Below are positions 43,901 to 55,286 of a stretch of DNA of 64,000 nt, one piece after another. The DNA is from Rhizopus arrhizus (lineage: Eukaryota > Mucoromycota > Mucoromycetes > Mucorales > Rhizopodaceae). Below the pieces are notes generated by a model. The model was given only the letters and a program-made list of their open reading frames with translations. It searched no databases and was not told the origin of the DNA. The stretch's first letter is position 1; each line of letters opens with the position of its first letter. The position numbers were made by a program, and so were the translations under genes. The DNA lies in contig JAKZZE010000001.1 of assembly GCA_024220505.1 (NCBI GenBank), forward strand, positions 3,038,001-3,102,000, read 5' to 3'.

Positions 43901-46407
43901 TGTATCATCTGCTCAAGATAGCTACATTGACAAGCTTATTTTTGCATCACCTTTTCAATCAAATCCAAAGCTATCAGTTGACAAGACGATATTTGAATAC
44001 GACAGCCCATTTGCTGATGCAGTAGCAGATACTTATAGTAAATCAAATCGCCAAATTACAATAAAAAACACGGAAGATTATAAAACGTTAGAGTACCTCT
44101 GTCAGCAGGTTGTTCTGGGAGGATATCCTTTTTCTGGTGGTTTTGAATCTGTGTCATCGAATGGAATTGAAGCTAATGAAGGAGAATCAACGAAAGCAGT
44201 GATAGCGAGAAGAAGAAATCTTTTGCAGACATTTTACGGAGGTTAGTTTTGTGTTGTATATAGCAAGATAATTTGTTAAAGTTTAAATTGATAGATACTG
44301 TTCATATCTGCTCAACGCTACATGACGTTGATTATATGAATCAAAGCTTTAAAAACATACTAAATAATATATTCACTAAAAAGGTTCCTGATGTAAATCA
44401 TATGTGTATAGATCAACCACTCTTGCCTGCATCTGTAACTGTTAAAGGTCCTCTCAATGTACAGCAATATTATGATTTGTCTGGTAAAAAAAAAAAAGAA
44501 AAAAGAAAAAAGGACGCTTTGTGTTTTTTATACATGCTTCTATAACATAATTTTTCTTTAGAAACCAATCAAGCACACTCTAAGTATGGCAAGTATCAAG
44601 TGAAAAGGCGAAGGCCTGCAGAACCCAACTTGGATATCTTACGTCCTCCTAATATTGTTGTCAATCGCCAGGAAGAACTCATTGAGGGGACTACAAAGTT
44701 TATCATGTTTTGGGAGAAACTACGTCTTGAGCCTTACTCTTGCAAAAAGCATATCAATTACTTTATAATTTATCCCGAAAATGATTCGACTGAACGCAGC
44801 ATATCCCAATTTTTTAAAAATCTAGGAACGCTATACGAAACTTGTCAGCTAGGTTCCCATCAGCCAGGGAATATTGGCTCGTATCGCAAAGGATTAGTAC
44901 CTGTTCGTTTACTTTGTAAGGATATTTAAAGCTACAAGTTTTTCCTTTATTCATCTTTTCAATCTTCCTTTTTAGCTTTAGCACAAGATGAATCACTGGA
45001 AGATCAACAAATGCGAAGCTATCTAACAGAGTGCCAAAACTTGGGTTCAACGTTAGGAAGTATACCAGGAGAGAATGTTTATAATGTTATTTATATGCTC
45101 AATCCTTCATCAGACTTACAGTCTAATGTTCATCTGACACGATGTTTTAGTAAACTAGTGGAGGCATATGATACAGCCGTATTAAACTCTGGAACAAGGA
45201 TGAGCAATGCAAAACCTATTATGCAACTTATTCCTGTAGAACATGTTTTACGATCTTCCTCTTTTGGTGGATGTCTAAAATTTGGATTAAAAGAGATTGC
45301 TTTTTCTGTTTATTCAAAATGCCACGCAGTAGTAACTAGGTGTCGCAACAATGGCAATCATGAAAGCTCAGTATCAACCGCTGAAATATATGCCCCACTG
45401 TTTGTGCTGCCTAAATCAGTGCCAAACTCTGTACAGTACTCACTCAAGAAAGCGCTTTGCCCTTTCCCTAGTATCCTCGAAAGTCACGCTGTACTTCATA
45501 TGGGTTACTGTTTCAGTTTTGATAAGCGCTGGATGATTATTGTTTGGACAGATAACAACGGAGAGCTGATTGAGTTTGCTACATTAGATAGTCAAGCTCA
45601 ATATCGGAACATGTCGCAATTATTTGAAGAAGCATGGCGTCGTACTAAAATCATTTCTAAACGTACCGGATTCATTTGGACATTTGTTATTGCAAAAATT
45701 GGTTTGTTATTTAGAGAAGAACTAAAGATATGGATTAATTGTATTGGTCAAGACGAAAAAGCAGCTATAGTTTGTTTAGACTTGGAATCACCTCTAAATA
45801 TTTTGCCAATTCCTAGTACACCTATGACAGAATCTATGGCATCATCGTCAATGATGGACTCTATAGGTACCAACGTACCAAGCATGGTAAATTCGACAAG
45901 CAACGTAGGAGGAATAGGCGCCGGATTCAACAGTAAAAAATCCTCTTTCCCAACAGATGAGAATGGAGTAGGCCAAACAAAAGCACTCTTGCTGAATCAT
46001 CGCGTTGCTTATTCTAGTAAAAGAGAGCGAGCATCTCTTGCCATCTTAAGCATGGATCCTTCTTCTAATACGGAAAACTGGATGATACCCTTAGCCAGTG
46101 GCTACACGATCTACACGCCTTTACCTACAGAAAACTCACGCCATGGATTGTTTAATAGTAATCCACCTGTTATAGAGGTAAAAAGAAAAAGAAAAATGAG
46201 AGATAGTTGTATTTATTTATGCTTTAATAGATACATTTAGTTTTTAATCAAACAAGCCATTCAGCATACAGTACATTAAGAGACATTATTCAAAAATTTC
46301 ATGCTTTATCGTATGTGAACATTATGTCTTCAAATAGCAATCGTCTCCCTATCCATTTAGCCCTAGTCGAAAGACTTTCCCGTATATTACTTGTAGTTAA
46401 TACATAA
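40923..46407 (+). CDS. MED13: Mediator complex subunit 13 (CDK8 kinase module)
   Basis: Large subunit that links the CDK8/cyclin C kinase module to core Mediator and represses RNA polymerase II transcription. Exons 40923-40961, 41026-41308, 41362-41524, 41582-41817, 41893-44241, 44295-44483, 44562-44915, 44976-46177 and 46231-46407 join in phase to 1663 residues. The N-terminus MLTDSSLTNILIV then SGVSQIRYRVYHQYC is the Med13 N-domain start. The middle has the conserved acidic segment GVTEEDFDFFKSEP (near 42980) in a long Ser/Asn/Gln-rich linker. The C-domain includes HVLRSSSFGGCLKFGLKEIA, RWMIIVWTDNNGELIEFA and the final LREDI-like stretch LRDIIQKFHALSYVNIM with RLPIHLALVERLSRILL. Length is normal for fungal Med13. 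The exon 5 donor is GTTAGT. Confidence 0.95.
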
Positions 46408-46890
46408 GCTCTCTTTCTATTTCTCTCTTTTTTCTTTTCCTCTTTATGTATCATAATCATTAAAAAACACATCCACAGTACCACTTTTTTGTGTTCAAAA
46501 TAAAAAGCTTCCTTTTCGTTTTATATAAAATAAATGCATTTTCACCTAAAAACTGTATTACTGTTCAAATTCAATTGTTTAAAATGAATTATTTGAAGAA
46601 GTGATATATTCAATAAGTAGTATATTTTTTTTCTGTTTGAGCATCATCAGGGAAAATTGGATAATGGAAACCATTTGTACTGTCCAAGTGGAAGAACTTC
46701 GGACCCAAACCACTTGTACACTATTACTGCACGACTCCGCCACTGAGAATAAAAGCATTTCAGGAACAATCTGTCATTTCAACATGTAAACCAGAGTAAA
46801 AATTTAAATATTAAAATATTTGAAATTGAACTTCCTATCACCTGTTATTTTCTACTTTAAAGTTAAAATAATCTCGGGTATTGTATTTTA
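46408..46890. other. Intergenic, target region of a LINE insertion
   Basis: AT-rich sequence downstream of MED13 with no gene. It and 48891-49006 were contiguous before the LINE inserted. Confidence 0.5.
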
Positions 46891-46905
46891 AAATATACAA
46901 AAACT
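46891..46905. repeat. Target-site duplication, left copy (LINE at 46906)
   Basis: AAATATACAAAAACT here and at 48876-48890. The unambiguous part is ATATACAAAAACT, because the right copy follows the poly(A). Confidence 0.88.
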
Positions 46906-48762
46906 TCTCCGCTTCTGTTCAACATAGCTTTTGACCCGTTCTTGCGATCGATTGAATCAGATAACGAGTTACAAGGTTTTCAGTTCCGTCAAGCCGCTAA
47001 TCCTGCTGATCTGCACATAGTTCCTCCTCCTCCTATTAAGATTCTGGCATACGCAGATGATGTGGCAGTCTTTCTCAGCAAACCATCAGACTTTGTCCGT
47101 CTCCGCCAACTCTACGAAGTTTATGCTCAGGCGTCAAACGCGAAGCTCAACCTTGGAAAAACTGAAGCCTTCTCACTCTCAGGTCATCCTCATCCCCCAT
47201 GGCAAACATTCTTGCAGGAGAATCAAATTTCCTCGTGGCATGACAAGAATTCACCTTCTGCACTTAGATATCTTGGTTTTGCAGTCTGCTCTTCTCTCAC
47301 ACAAAGAGATGGATTCATTTCGGCTCTTTGGCTAAAAATTCAACATGAATGTAACATTCATAGTCAACGTACTCTGTCCTTTCGCGGTCGGGTCACTGTT
47401 ATGAATACCTTGATCTATTCTAAATTGTGGCATGTACTTCGGCTTCTTAGTGTTCCGAAAGCTGCTCTTCAACGGTTCTCTTCACTTGCTTACCAGTTTG
47501 TGATACAAAAAGCATTCCCCAAGTTCAAATACGATCTTTTGCTCACGGACCGACAATACGGAGGCCTGAAATTGCTTGATCCAAACAAACAACAACTCGT
47601 ATTACAGTGGAAATGGCTTTGTCCATTACTCCTTTCACATCAATCTGACTCTATCTCCTTGGAGGTGCAGTATCTCTCATATTCACTTCAACATCATTTT
47701 CACGCGGTCGATCCTCTGCTTCCACTGCTATTCCCACATTGTCGCAAGGGACCTTTAGGTCAGAATAATAACCTGAACGTTTTTACTAATTTCTTTCGTA
47801 CAATGGATTCATTTCAACACTCATATCAAGACGTCAACCTTTCTCCTGCTTCTTGCCTCGCGCTACCGTTGGCCTCGATATACACATCTATGGCACCACA
47901 CTCAACTGAGCCCCAGCCTCCATCCGAACCGGTTCCAGCTTTCGCTCGTTTATCTGTTCCTCATTGGCCCAAGATTCAGGTATCCGAAGCTTATTCATTT
48001 GATGGACTTTTTCATCGAAAACAACGACGGGATCTGCATACCTCTCGTATCCATATCACGAGGTTCTTCAAATCTTTGGACGAACATAAAATACAGCTCG
48101 AGCAATTCTTTTTGTCCCACTGCTCGCCTACTCTCCCATCATCATCACTTTCAACCTTGGGTACTGTTGATTTTAGTCCTATTTTGAATGGTCTCCTTCC
48201 GCCCGATCTTTTCTCCTCCAGATTTCGTACTTCAGATCTTCGGAAAGCACTATCACCGTGTGTTCCATCACCGATATTTGATCCGCCTATCAGCGCAAAA
48301 CAATGGTCCCGCTTTTGGAAAGGTGACGTTCCTCTTAAATCCAGAGATGTTTGGTATCGAATTATCTACAACAAACTCTCTTGTCGGCAAAATCTGCATC
48401 GTCTGCTTCCTACATCATTCACTGATCCTCTTTGTTCTCTTTGTTCATCTGCCGTTGAAGATCCTCTCCATTTTGTGTTAACATGCCATTATAAACATCC
48501 ACTATGGGAATACATTTGGGATGTATACTTCGATCAACCATTCAGTCAGCGTGCCGTCAAACTCGCCATTTTTTCACTGCAACTGCCGAAGACCAATTAC
48601 GCGCACAGATCCCACTCTTCATTCCAGTTAATCGCCTGCGCCATCCTGTCGTTATGGTCCGCCCACTGGGCTTTCGTTTTTTCCGAAACACCATTTGAAT
48701 TTTCAACTGTCCTTGCTAATGTTTTCAAACATTTGTCCAAATTGCAATCAGAGGTCGATTAA
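46906..48762 (+). CDS. LINE reverse transcriptase, N-terminally truncated, with zf-RVT finger
   Basis: About 618 codons remain open, without a genuine start. Visible: SPLLFNIAFDPFLRSI (motif B), ILAYADDVAVFLS (motif C, Asp pair intact), ASNAKLNLGKTEAFSLSG, the thumb/connection, and near the C-terminus CSLCSSAVEDPLHFVLTC, a zf-RVT finger. Endonuclease and motifs before B are absent. Compared with the copy at 1204, equivalent blocks align (ASNAKLN, SLSG, QRTLS/QRGLS, CPVKRPIW versus CHYKHPLW), so the two are diverged members of one family, not copies of one recent master. Confidence 0.87.
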   Translation, partial: SPLLFNIAFDPFLRSIESDNELQGFQFRQAANPADLHIVPPPPIKILAYADDVAVFLSKPSDFVRLRQLYEVYAQASNAKLNLGKTEAFSLSGHPHPPWQTFLQENQISSWHDKNSPSALRYLGFAVCSSLTQRDGFISALWLKIQHECNIHSQRTLSFRGRVTVMNTLIYSKLWHVLRLLSVPKAALQRFSSLAYQFVIQKAFPKFKYDLLLTDRQYGGLKLLDPNKQQLVLQWKWLCPLLLSHQSDSISLEVQYLSYSLQHHFHAVDPLLPLLFPHCRKGPLGQNNNLNVFTNFFRTMDSFQHSYQDVNLSPASCLALPLASIYTSMAPHSTEPQPPSEPVPAFARLSVPHWPKIQVSEAYSFDGLFHRKQRRDLHTSRIHITRFFKSLDEHKIQLEQFFLSHCSPTLPSSSLSTLGTVDFSPILNGLLPPDLFSSRFRTSDLRKALSPCVPSPIFDPPISAKQWSRFWKGDVPLKSRDVWYRIIYNKLSCRQNLHRLLPTSFTDPLCSLCSSAVEDPLHFVLTCHYKHPLWEYIWDVYFDQPFSQRAVKLAIFSLQLPKTNYAHRSHSSFQLIACAILSLWSAHWAFVFSETPFEFSTVLANVFKHLSKLQSEVD

Positions 48763-48875
48763 AATCTTCCAGTCTGGAGTTCCCTCAGGTGGTGTCTGCT
48801 ATCTTGACAGCTTTCGGACTATAAATTTGTTTAGTTTATTCTTCAATAAATTTTACCCTACAAAAAAAAAAAAAA
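46906..48875 (+). mobile_element. 5'-truncated LINE with poly(A) tail (family A, second copy)
   Basis: Starts abruptly inside RT motif B (SPLLFNIAFDPFLRSI) and ends after AATAAA-containing 3'UTR and poly(A), bounded by a 13-15 bp target-site duplication. Same family as the LINE at 1204 by RT and zf-RVT sequence. Intact frame and perfect duplication indicate a recent event. Confidence 0.92.
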
Positions 48876-48890
48876 AAATATACAAAAACT
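48876..48890. repeat. Target-site duplication, right copy
   Basis: Second copy of AAATATACAAAAACT directly after the poly(A) of the LINE. Confidence 0.88.
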
Positions 48891-49006
48891 ATAAAAGATT
48901 GCTTTTAGTTGATGCATAAAGCAAGGATAAGTGTGACTTTATTTTTTAAATTATTCCATTATTTTTTTTTTTATACATGCACATACACAAATATATAATT
49001 TAACAA

Positions 49007-50681
49007 ATGACAACACCCTCTTCCTTACAAAAGAGCTTTAATGAATTGTTTGAAAGCCAAGCCAGGAGAGAGAACGAAGCAAGCTTTCAAGCCAAAAAAC
49101 GAAAATATAAGGAAATAGAGTAAATTCAAACATTCAGATTAGGCATCAAAGCTAATGCTTTATATATATACATATATATAGTTTGGAGCCTTACAATAAT
49201 ATTTCAGTATATTCAGAATTTTTTCAAGATCCAGAACTAATTTCAGAGATTTCTGCCGATGCTCACCGTATATATAAGAAAATGCAAGTTAAGATTAGTC
49301 GAATTCGACCACGTTTGGAAGCTGTGACAGACAAACGACCGCAAGCAAAGGACGTGCTATCGACGCGTGTGATGGATAACGAACATGACCAAATCTTAGA
49401 TTCAGCAGAAGCAGCAGTACGAGAAAATCAATTTTATGTGAATCCTATAGTACCTAAAAGAAGAATGTATATCCGAGAGAATTCAGCAGCAGCAAGTCCA
49501 AGCATGTCTCAAAGTACAGATGATATTGATGAAGGCAATAACAACGAGCCTCAATTAGATAATAATCCTGATCCACAAATATCTTCTTCTGTAGAAGATA
49601 CTAGGACTTCATTTGAACTTCGAGATATTTTTGATAATATAGCAGCACTTGTTGAACAAAGTCCATTGAATTCTGTAGGGTAAGAAAGAAGAAAAGGATT
49701 ATGAATTTAAGCAAAAGAGATTGATTATTTGTGTAGTTCAACTTATCTATACACATTACTAAATCGACAACATGATCCAGCATCTTATATTTATACAATG
49801 CCTGAAGTAAGTATGAAAAATACACCGGTTTATAATGTTCAATTAAAAATTGTTCTTAGCATACTTCAATTAGTAAAAACCGCATTGACGTAATCAAATT
49901 TATTATTAATATGTACATGAAAACTTACATTATCAGTATAGTGGAAAACTATAGAGGAAACATTAATTACAATAGTTTTATTTACACCCGGAAGCTCAAC
50001 AAAAAAAGGACAAGAGATTGAATTGTTGGGTTCGCACAGTATAGGTGATTTAAGAGACGCAATTTGCTGTTTATTAGACTTTTCGACAAACAGTCAGGAT
50101 ATATTAAATACTCAAAGCAAAAAACTAAAGCCTAGCTTTATTTACATGGACCATGTGTTTTATATTGATACACGGCATGCAACAAATACGTTAGAATCAT
50201 ATCAATCTCACATCAATAGATGGCTTGATAAAAAGAAGATAAACAAGCAAGTGTTCAATTATCAGGTAGTAGACATGCAATCCGCTTTATTAAGGGATCA
50301 GAACATTCTTTTCAATCGTCCATTTGTGTTTTCACATGAAGATAATTGTGAGCATATGTTTCTCATCAAGGATCTCAGGCTTATCTCACCTAATGAATAT
50401 GAATCACTCACAGACTTTCCTCGAACAACTTATACAGTAAAATACGTTCGACTGAGATGCACAATGTGTACTATATATCCTGCTTCGTATGTTGTATATT
50501 TTATCTACTTCTTGTTGGCTAAACTAAAATATCGACTAGCTTTATTACAACTGAAGACATTCTAAGCGGACACTCTCCTTGTTATTTCTGTGAAACATGC
50601 TTCAAATCCTTTCATGCAGAGAGTGAGTATGACAAGCAATATAATTACAAGACAACTAGATATTATGGGACTATTTATTAA
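49007..50681 (+). CDS. SNAPC3: snRNA-activating protein complex subunit 3 (SNAP50)
   Basis: Subunit of the complex that binds the proximal sequence element of snRNA genes for RNA polymerase II/III transcription. Exons 49007-49119, 49182-49679, 49737-49806, 49860-49889, 49942-50486 and 50540-50681 give 465 residues in phase. The family core is in the C-terminal half: ELLGSHSIGDLRDAICC, SFIYMDHVFYIDTRH, FLIKDLRLISPNEYESLTDF, and a cysteine-rich end RLRCTMC ... CYFCETCFKSFH that provides the zinc-binding cysteines. The N-terminal third is charged and poorly conserved. An AATAAA at 50687-50692 follows the stop by 5 bp, inside a 14-bp gap to the convergent SETD4-like gene. Confidence 0.9.
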
Positions 50682-50686
50682 TGTAA

Positions 50687-50692
50687 AATAAA
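50687..50692 (+). terminator. Poly(A) signal of SNAPC3
   Basis: AATAAA five bases after the SNAPC3 stop. Cleavage 10-30 nt downstream would fall inside the last codons of the opposite gene. Confidence 0.6.
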
Positions 50693-50695
50693 ACC

Positions 50696-52207
50696 TCAAA
50701 TACGGGATAACTTTTCAGATAAATATTCTAAAGTTTGGTCTATAATTTCACTTGATTCTTTCCAAATTTGAATTGAAAAGTATAAAGCAAAAGGATGTAT
50801 TTCTGCCTTTGGATATATTTCAGAGATTTTCTGCTAAGAGATTAGTAAACTCGTTTTTTATTTTTTATTTTTGTTGCTTCACTTACAGAAAGAACATGAA
50901 GTTCATTTTTTGCTTTTACTGATAATTGTTTGCAAACAGACTCGAGCATTAAATAAGCTTTTCTTTCATTGTCTGAATTGATATATTCTGTTTGTCCCAT
51001 AACAACATCGTGCCAATCCATAACACGTCTATCAAATCCAGAATTCGCTGTTCCATCCAATGCAAGCAATCTTAATGCAGCCATTAATCTAAATGATATC
51101 TCCTTCTTTTTAATGCTATAATCTCCGGCATATCTACAAATTACAAGTTAATGTGGTATATGTATTCGTTTTGTATTTTACCCTGATCCTTCTAGTATTT
51201 CCTTTTTGATTTTTAATCCCTTTTTGGATTCCACTTCAGAATAAAGTGACCAAATCTCGTCATCTAGTAAAACGAAATTATAAATATTTTCATTCAAGAC
51301 GAATCCATATTCCTTCAACATGGCTAAATTATCGTGTGGTCCATAGTTAATATACACTTGTTCTCCTTTCTTGTAAGCTGTTAATGTCTTTATCTCAAAT
51401 CGTTGTGTCCTTATGTTAAATCCGCTTTCAATCTACTATAAAGTTAAAGTTTTCTTCTTTCCACTTTTCACACTTACTTTAGCTTCTGTTGTGTGATTTA
51501 GAAAATCAAGCATAGGTGCTAAAGCAATATTCTCTCCTTTAGCTAGGTAATCAGGTACAGTCATATGAATACAACGCGTATTGACACAAAGCCATGCCCA
51601 TTTGAATTCTTCAGCTGTGATATTTTGCGGTAACTGCTTTGATTTACAAAACTTTAAGCAAGTGACATAATCGGTATGAATATTATCCTTTTGTTGCATT
51701 GTTTCTTGTTTTAAAGAATTAGGTAAATGACTTAACAGTTCTGAGGGATAATTGACTGGCATTGTATTAAAGTGCATTGGTAGGAGATCTGTATAAGGCT
51801 TCCACCAAGACTGCTTATCTCTTGTCAACAGTACTAGGTGTAAAGCCAGTAGTTGATGTGGGCTGAGTGAATGTGTGCCATATAGCTTTGTCAAGCTTTC
51901 GTTGGTGATCAGAAAATTCCTTGGTACTGAAACAATCACTTCGCCTGCTTCAATGTCCTCTGTCGCCATCATACCTTATATGTTCTTTAAGTATATGTAC
52001 ATTTTATACTGCTTTTTCTTTTCTCTTTTTCCTAATTCTCACCTCGACCAGTATCTACAGCAAAAACATAAATAAAGCATTTTAAAAAGAACTCATTTGC
52101 TTTTCTTTTTACTTGGAAAGTTTGCCAAAGCTAATTTTGTCTCTGGAAATTTATTATTGTTTAACCAATTAATAAACAACTCATATTTTCTATCACGGAC
52201 AACTTCA
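50696..52207 (-). CDS. SETD4-like SET-domain protein lysine methyltransferase
   Basis: Exons, minus strand: from about 52207 to 52113, 52054-52043 (12 nt), 51974-51478, 51432-51182, 51133-50887, 50830-50696. Phases agree at all five junctions. The N-terminal YELFINWLNNNKFPETKLAL and ANFPNTGRGMMATEDIEAGE start the SET fold. WLCVNTRCIH, LAPMLDFLNH and QVYINYGPHDNLAMLKEYGF carry the Asn-x-Arg, Asn-His and Tyr-Gly residues that bind S-adenosylmethionine and the target lysine. A helical Rubisco-LSMT-type substrate-binding domain follows. SETD4/SETD3/SETD6-class enzymes methylate histone or non-histone lysines. The start codon was not resolved: no ATG lies in frame above 52207 before a stop, so a further 5' exon is likely. 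The poly(A) signal (TTTATT, 50674-50679) overlaps the end of SNAPC3. Confidence 0.83.
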
Positions 52208-52454
52208 GGTATTTTTTTTTTTTTACTAATTAATTAAAAGCTTTATATTTTATTATTTATTAATGTACCAGTTCCCTTGACTGAATTCATTATGATTAAA
52301 AAGAAAAATAATGACAGGGTATCGTACGCTTAGTCACTAAATAGAAATCTCTTGCTTATTCTCTCTCTGTTTAAACCCAGCCTAAGCCCATTGTAATAAT
52401 ATACACGCTCAGACAGGATAATGTAAGTCCATTTTCTCTTGGTATACTTTAAAA

Positions 52455-53367
52455 ATGGATAATTCTACTTTAATAAAAGCTGCTATTGCTGTAACCATCC
52501 TGTTGTTAATCACAGGTATAATAGTAATTGAAACAACATTAGGTAGAAATTCATACATGTGATTATATAGTTCTCGTGTTATCATTCTATACCAAGAAAC
52601 AAAGTAGAAATACTGTGTTATTATTAGGTATATGTGATGCTGGAAAGACTTCATTGTATACATTGGTAAAGAAAAAAAAAAGATATAAAAAAATTAAAGT
52701 ATTTGTCCATCAATCCCTCTTATTTGTATGTAGTTGCGTTTTGGAGAAAAACGATCTACTGTTTCATCTATGAAAGAAAATGAAGGTCAACTCGCAATCT
52801 CAAACAAAGTAATTACTAAAACATAAATCACCCAAAAAAGATTTAATATAATTGATTAGACGTTCGATGTTGTTGATTTACCTGGTCATGAACGTGTTCG
52901 CTATCGTTATGTCGACTTTTTACCTGTAGCCCAATCGATTGTATTTGTTATAGACAGCACAACTCTCAATAAGCAGGTCCGATCTGTTGCCGAGTACTTG
53001 TACGATGTGTTGGCTAAACCTCAAGTTCAAAAAAATCGTATTCCCGTCTTGGTTGCATGCAACAAGTCAGATATGATTACTGCTTTACCAACAGAAAAAA
53101 TTAGATTGATGCTTGAGACTGAAATGTAAGAGGAAAGAAAGAGAACTCGTAACAAAAAATTTATCTTTTTTTTTTGTATATAGTAATCGCTTACGATCCA
53201 CTCGTACTGCTAGAGTAGAGCAATCAGAAGAAGATGAAACAGAGATATTCTTGGGTTATGAAGGAGAAGATTTCAAATTTGAACATGTTGATAATGAACT
53301 TGAATTTGTATCATGTTCTGTTGAAAACAAAGATATTGAAAAAGTCCAAGATTGGATTAGAAATTAA
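52455..53367 (+). CDS. SRPRB: Signal recognition particle receptor subunit beta
   Basis: ER-membrane Arf-like GTPase that anchors the SRP receptor alpha subunit for co-translational targeting. Exons 52455-52515, 52571-52665, 52734-52808, 52860-53125 and 53184-53367 give 226 residues. One N-terminal transmembrane segment (AAIAVTILLLITVLVLSF) precedes the G domain: G1 GICDAGKTS, switch/G3 DLPGHERVR, G4 NKSD. The LRFGEKRSTVSSMKENEG segment is typical of SRbeta switch I. Length is slightly below fungal Srp102. AATAAA lies at 53386-53391, five bases before the stop of the convergent transporter gene. Confidence 0.93.
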
Positions 53368-53395
53368 CACTGTGCGTCCAATAATAATAAAAAGT

Positions 53396-55286
53396 TTATG
53401 TAACGCGTTTAATATATCTACTAAATACAGCAGCAACTAAAGCCATCAAACCACCAAATGCCAATACAATGGCTACATTAGATTCTCCAGTTTCTTTTCC
53501 TTCGGACGCAGCAGCAAAGATCATAGCAGAAATAATAGCTACTGCAAATTGAGGGAATACGATATACATGTTGTGTACACCAAGGATCATGCCTGCATCA
53601 AAGTCATCTTGCTGCTGCTCACTTGTTGTTGCTGTTGACGTAGGGAGTTTCTTTTGGCGTTGTTCATCCTCATAACTGACGTATTCACCTACAAGTGAAA
53701 AAGGAATCCAAAGCACGATGGCCCATGGAATACCCATGATGGCCAATATGACTGTAGCTGTAGTGACCGAACGGACAAATAAGGCAGATAATAATGAGGC
53801 AGCAATGATCAGCTGAGAAGCAGTATAAACATTCAAAAGGGAAAGAAACCATATGCCCTTCTTTTCAAATCGCATGACGAGTGCGGGGATGATCACACCT
53901 GCAACAACGGAAACGATAGCATTACATAGCAGGGCAAAAGAACCAGCTCTTGTTCCCTCTGCCCAATCTCCATTGTCAGGGTGAGAAGCAAAATAAAGAT
54001 CCGAGACCCATTGAGTACTAAATTATCTATTAAACAAAGCACGTACTCTATTTTGTATGCGTATACCTGTAGAACAAATAAGGGAACCAACCCATCCAAG
54101 CAAAGAATTGTGTGTTACATAAGGATTGAATTGGCTTTGGTAAATATCGAAAAGCACGCCAAACGTATTGAAAGGTACTATACCACGGCCTATAAAGCAA
54201 TATGTTTAGATTTCAACGAGATAAATTTAAAAAAAGCTTTCTTACAAGTCATCTTGATCACCCGCGTCAATATATCGCTTCTCCTTGACGGCAAAACATG
54301 TAATTCCTAAAGTGACAATAAACACGAAAGTGCCCACAATACAAAATACTTTCATTTGAGAATCGCCTAACCATGGTAAAAACTTGACAAGGTCCATAAA
54401 TCCGACGAAATAACCAAACACCATAGCTGTGTTACTCATACGAGCACTCCATGCGTTTGCGTATTCTTGCTGCCAAAGAGGAGGTACATCAAGAATAAGA
54501 GCACGGCAGATGGCTTGTACTGCATTTAATGTGAAATCCAAAAAATAAAAGGAAGATACAGCGACAACAATGGAATAAAAATGAACCTAAAGAAATATAT
54601 GAATTTTTTGTTTGACGAGAGTCGTTTATATGCTTACAGCATCTTTTGAAGATTCATAATATCTATCGGCAATCATAGCACCAAATTCTTTTGCATAAGC
54701 AATGCCCACCATAGACAGGCAAGTCAAGAAACCTGCCCCTAAAATAAACGGTCTTCGTTTTCCAAATCGAGAAGTACATTTATCACTAAAGGCACCAATA
54801 AGCTATAAAAATATATTAGGAACAGATTATGATGTCAATTCATAAACTTACAGGTTGCACAAGAAGACCAGAAAGAGGACCTGCCAACCAAACGAGGGCC
54901 GTCAATTGCTTGGATAAATCCAATGAGATCAAATAAGGTGTACCATACCTATGAAACACAAGTATAAATTTTATGCTCTTCATATAATTTACTCCTATTT
55001 ACGATAATTCAACCGTCCCTAAAGGAAAAAAAAATAAGTGAACAAAGCAAGTTGTATTTTATTTAAGCTTACACGTAAACTGTACTCCAGCCATACAAAC
55101 AGTTAGACCTAATATTTGAATTAGGCTAAGGCCTGATTCTCTTGTAGTATCTTGATTGTTAATAGCATCGGGTACTGTTCCTATACTATTATAAGTTGAA
55201 GGATCAAAAGATGATCTTCTCCTCTTGTATTTTGGTCTAGAAACTGGAGGTTTCTGATTTAATAAAGGTGATTGCTCACTTGTCAT
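53396..55286 (-). CDS. SLC45/sucrose-type (GPH family) MFS sugar:proton symporter
   Basis: Exons, minus strand: 55286-55073, 55018-55003 (16 nt), 54948-54852, 54802-54638, 54586-54246, 54189-54067, 54017-53396; 525 residues in phase. The N-terminal tail (MTSEQSPLLNQ) is hydrophilic. TM1 reads QILGLTVCMAGVQFTWTVEL and ends SYGTPYL, the sucrose/SLC45 signature. GAFSDKCTSRFGKRRPFI is the conserved loop 2-3 motif. FFAWMGWFPYLFYS followed by TQWVSDLY is the TM7 motif. Twelve hydrophobic segments can be placed. Family members import sucrose, maltose or glucose with protons across the plasma or vacuolar membrane; the substrate cannot be told here. A G-rich element lies about 80-95 bp upstream of the ATG. 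Confidence 0.9.
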
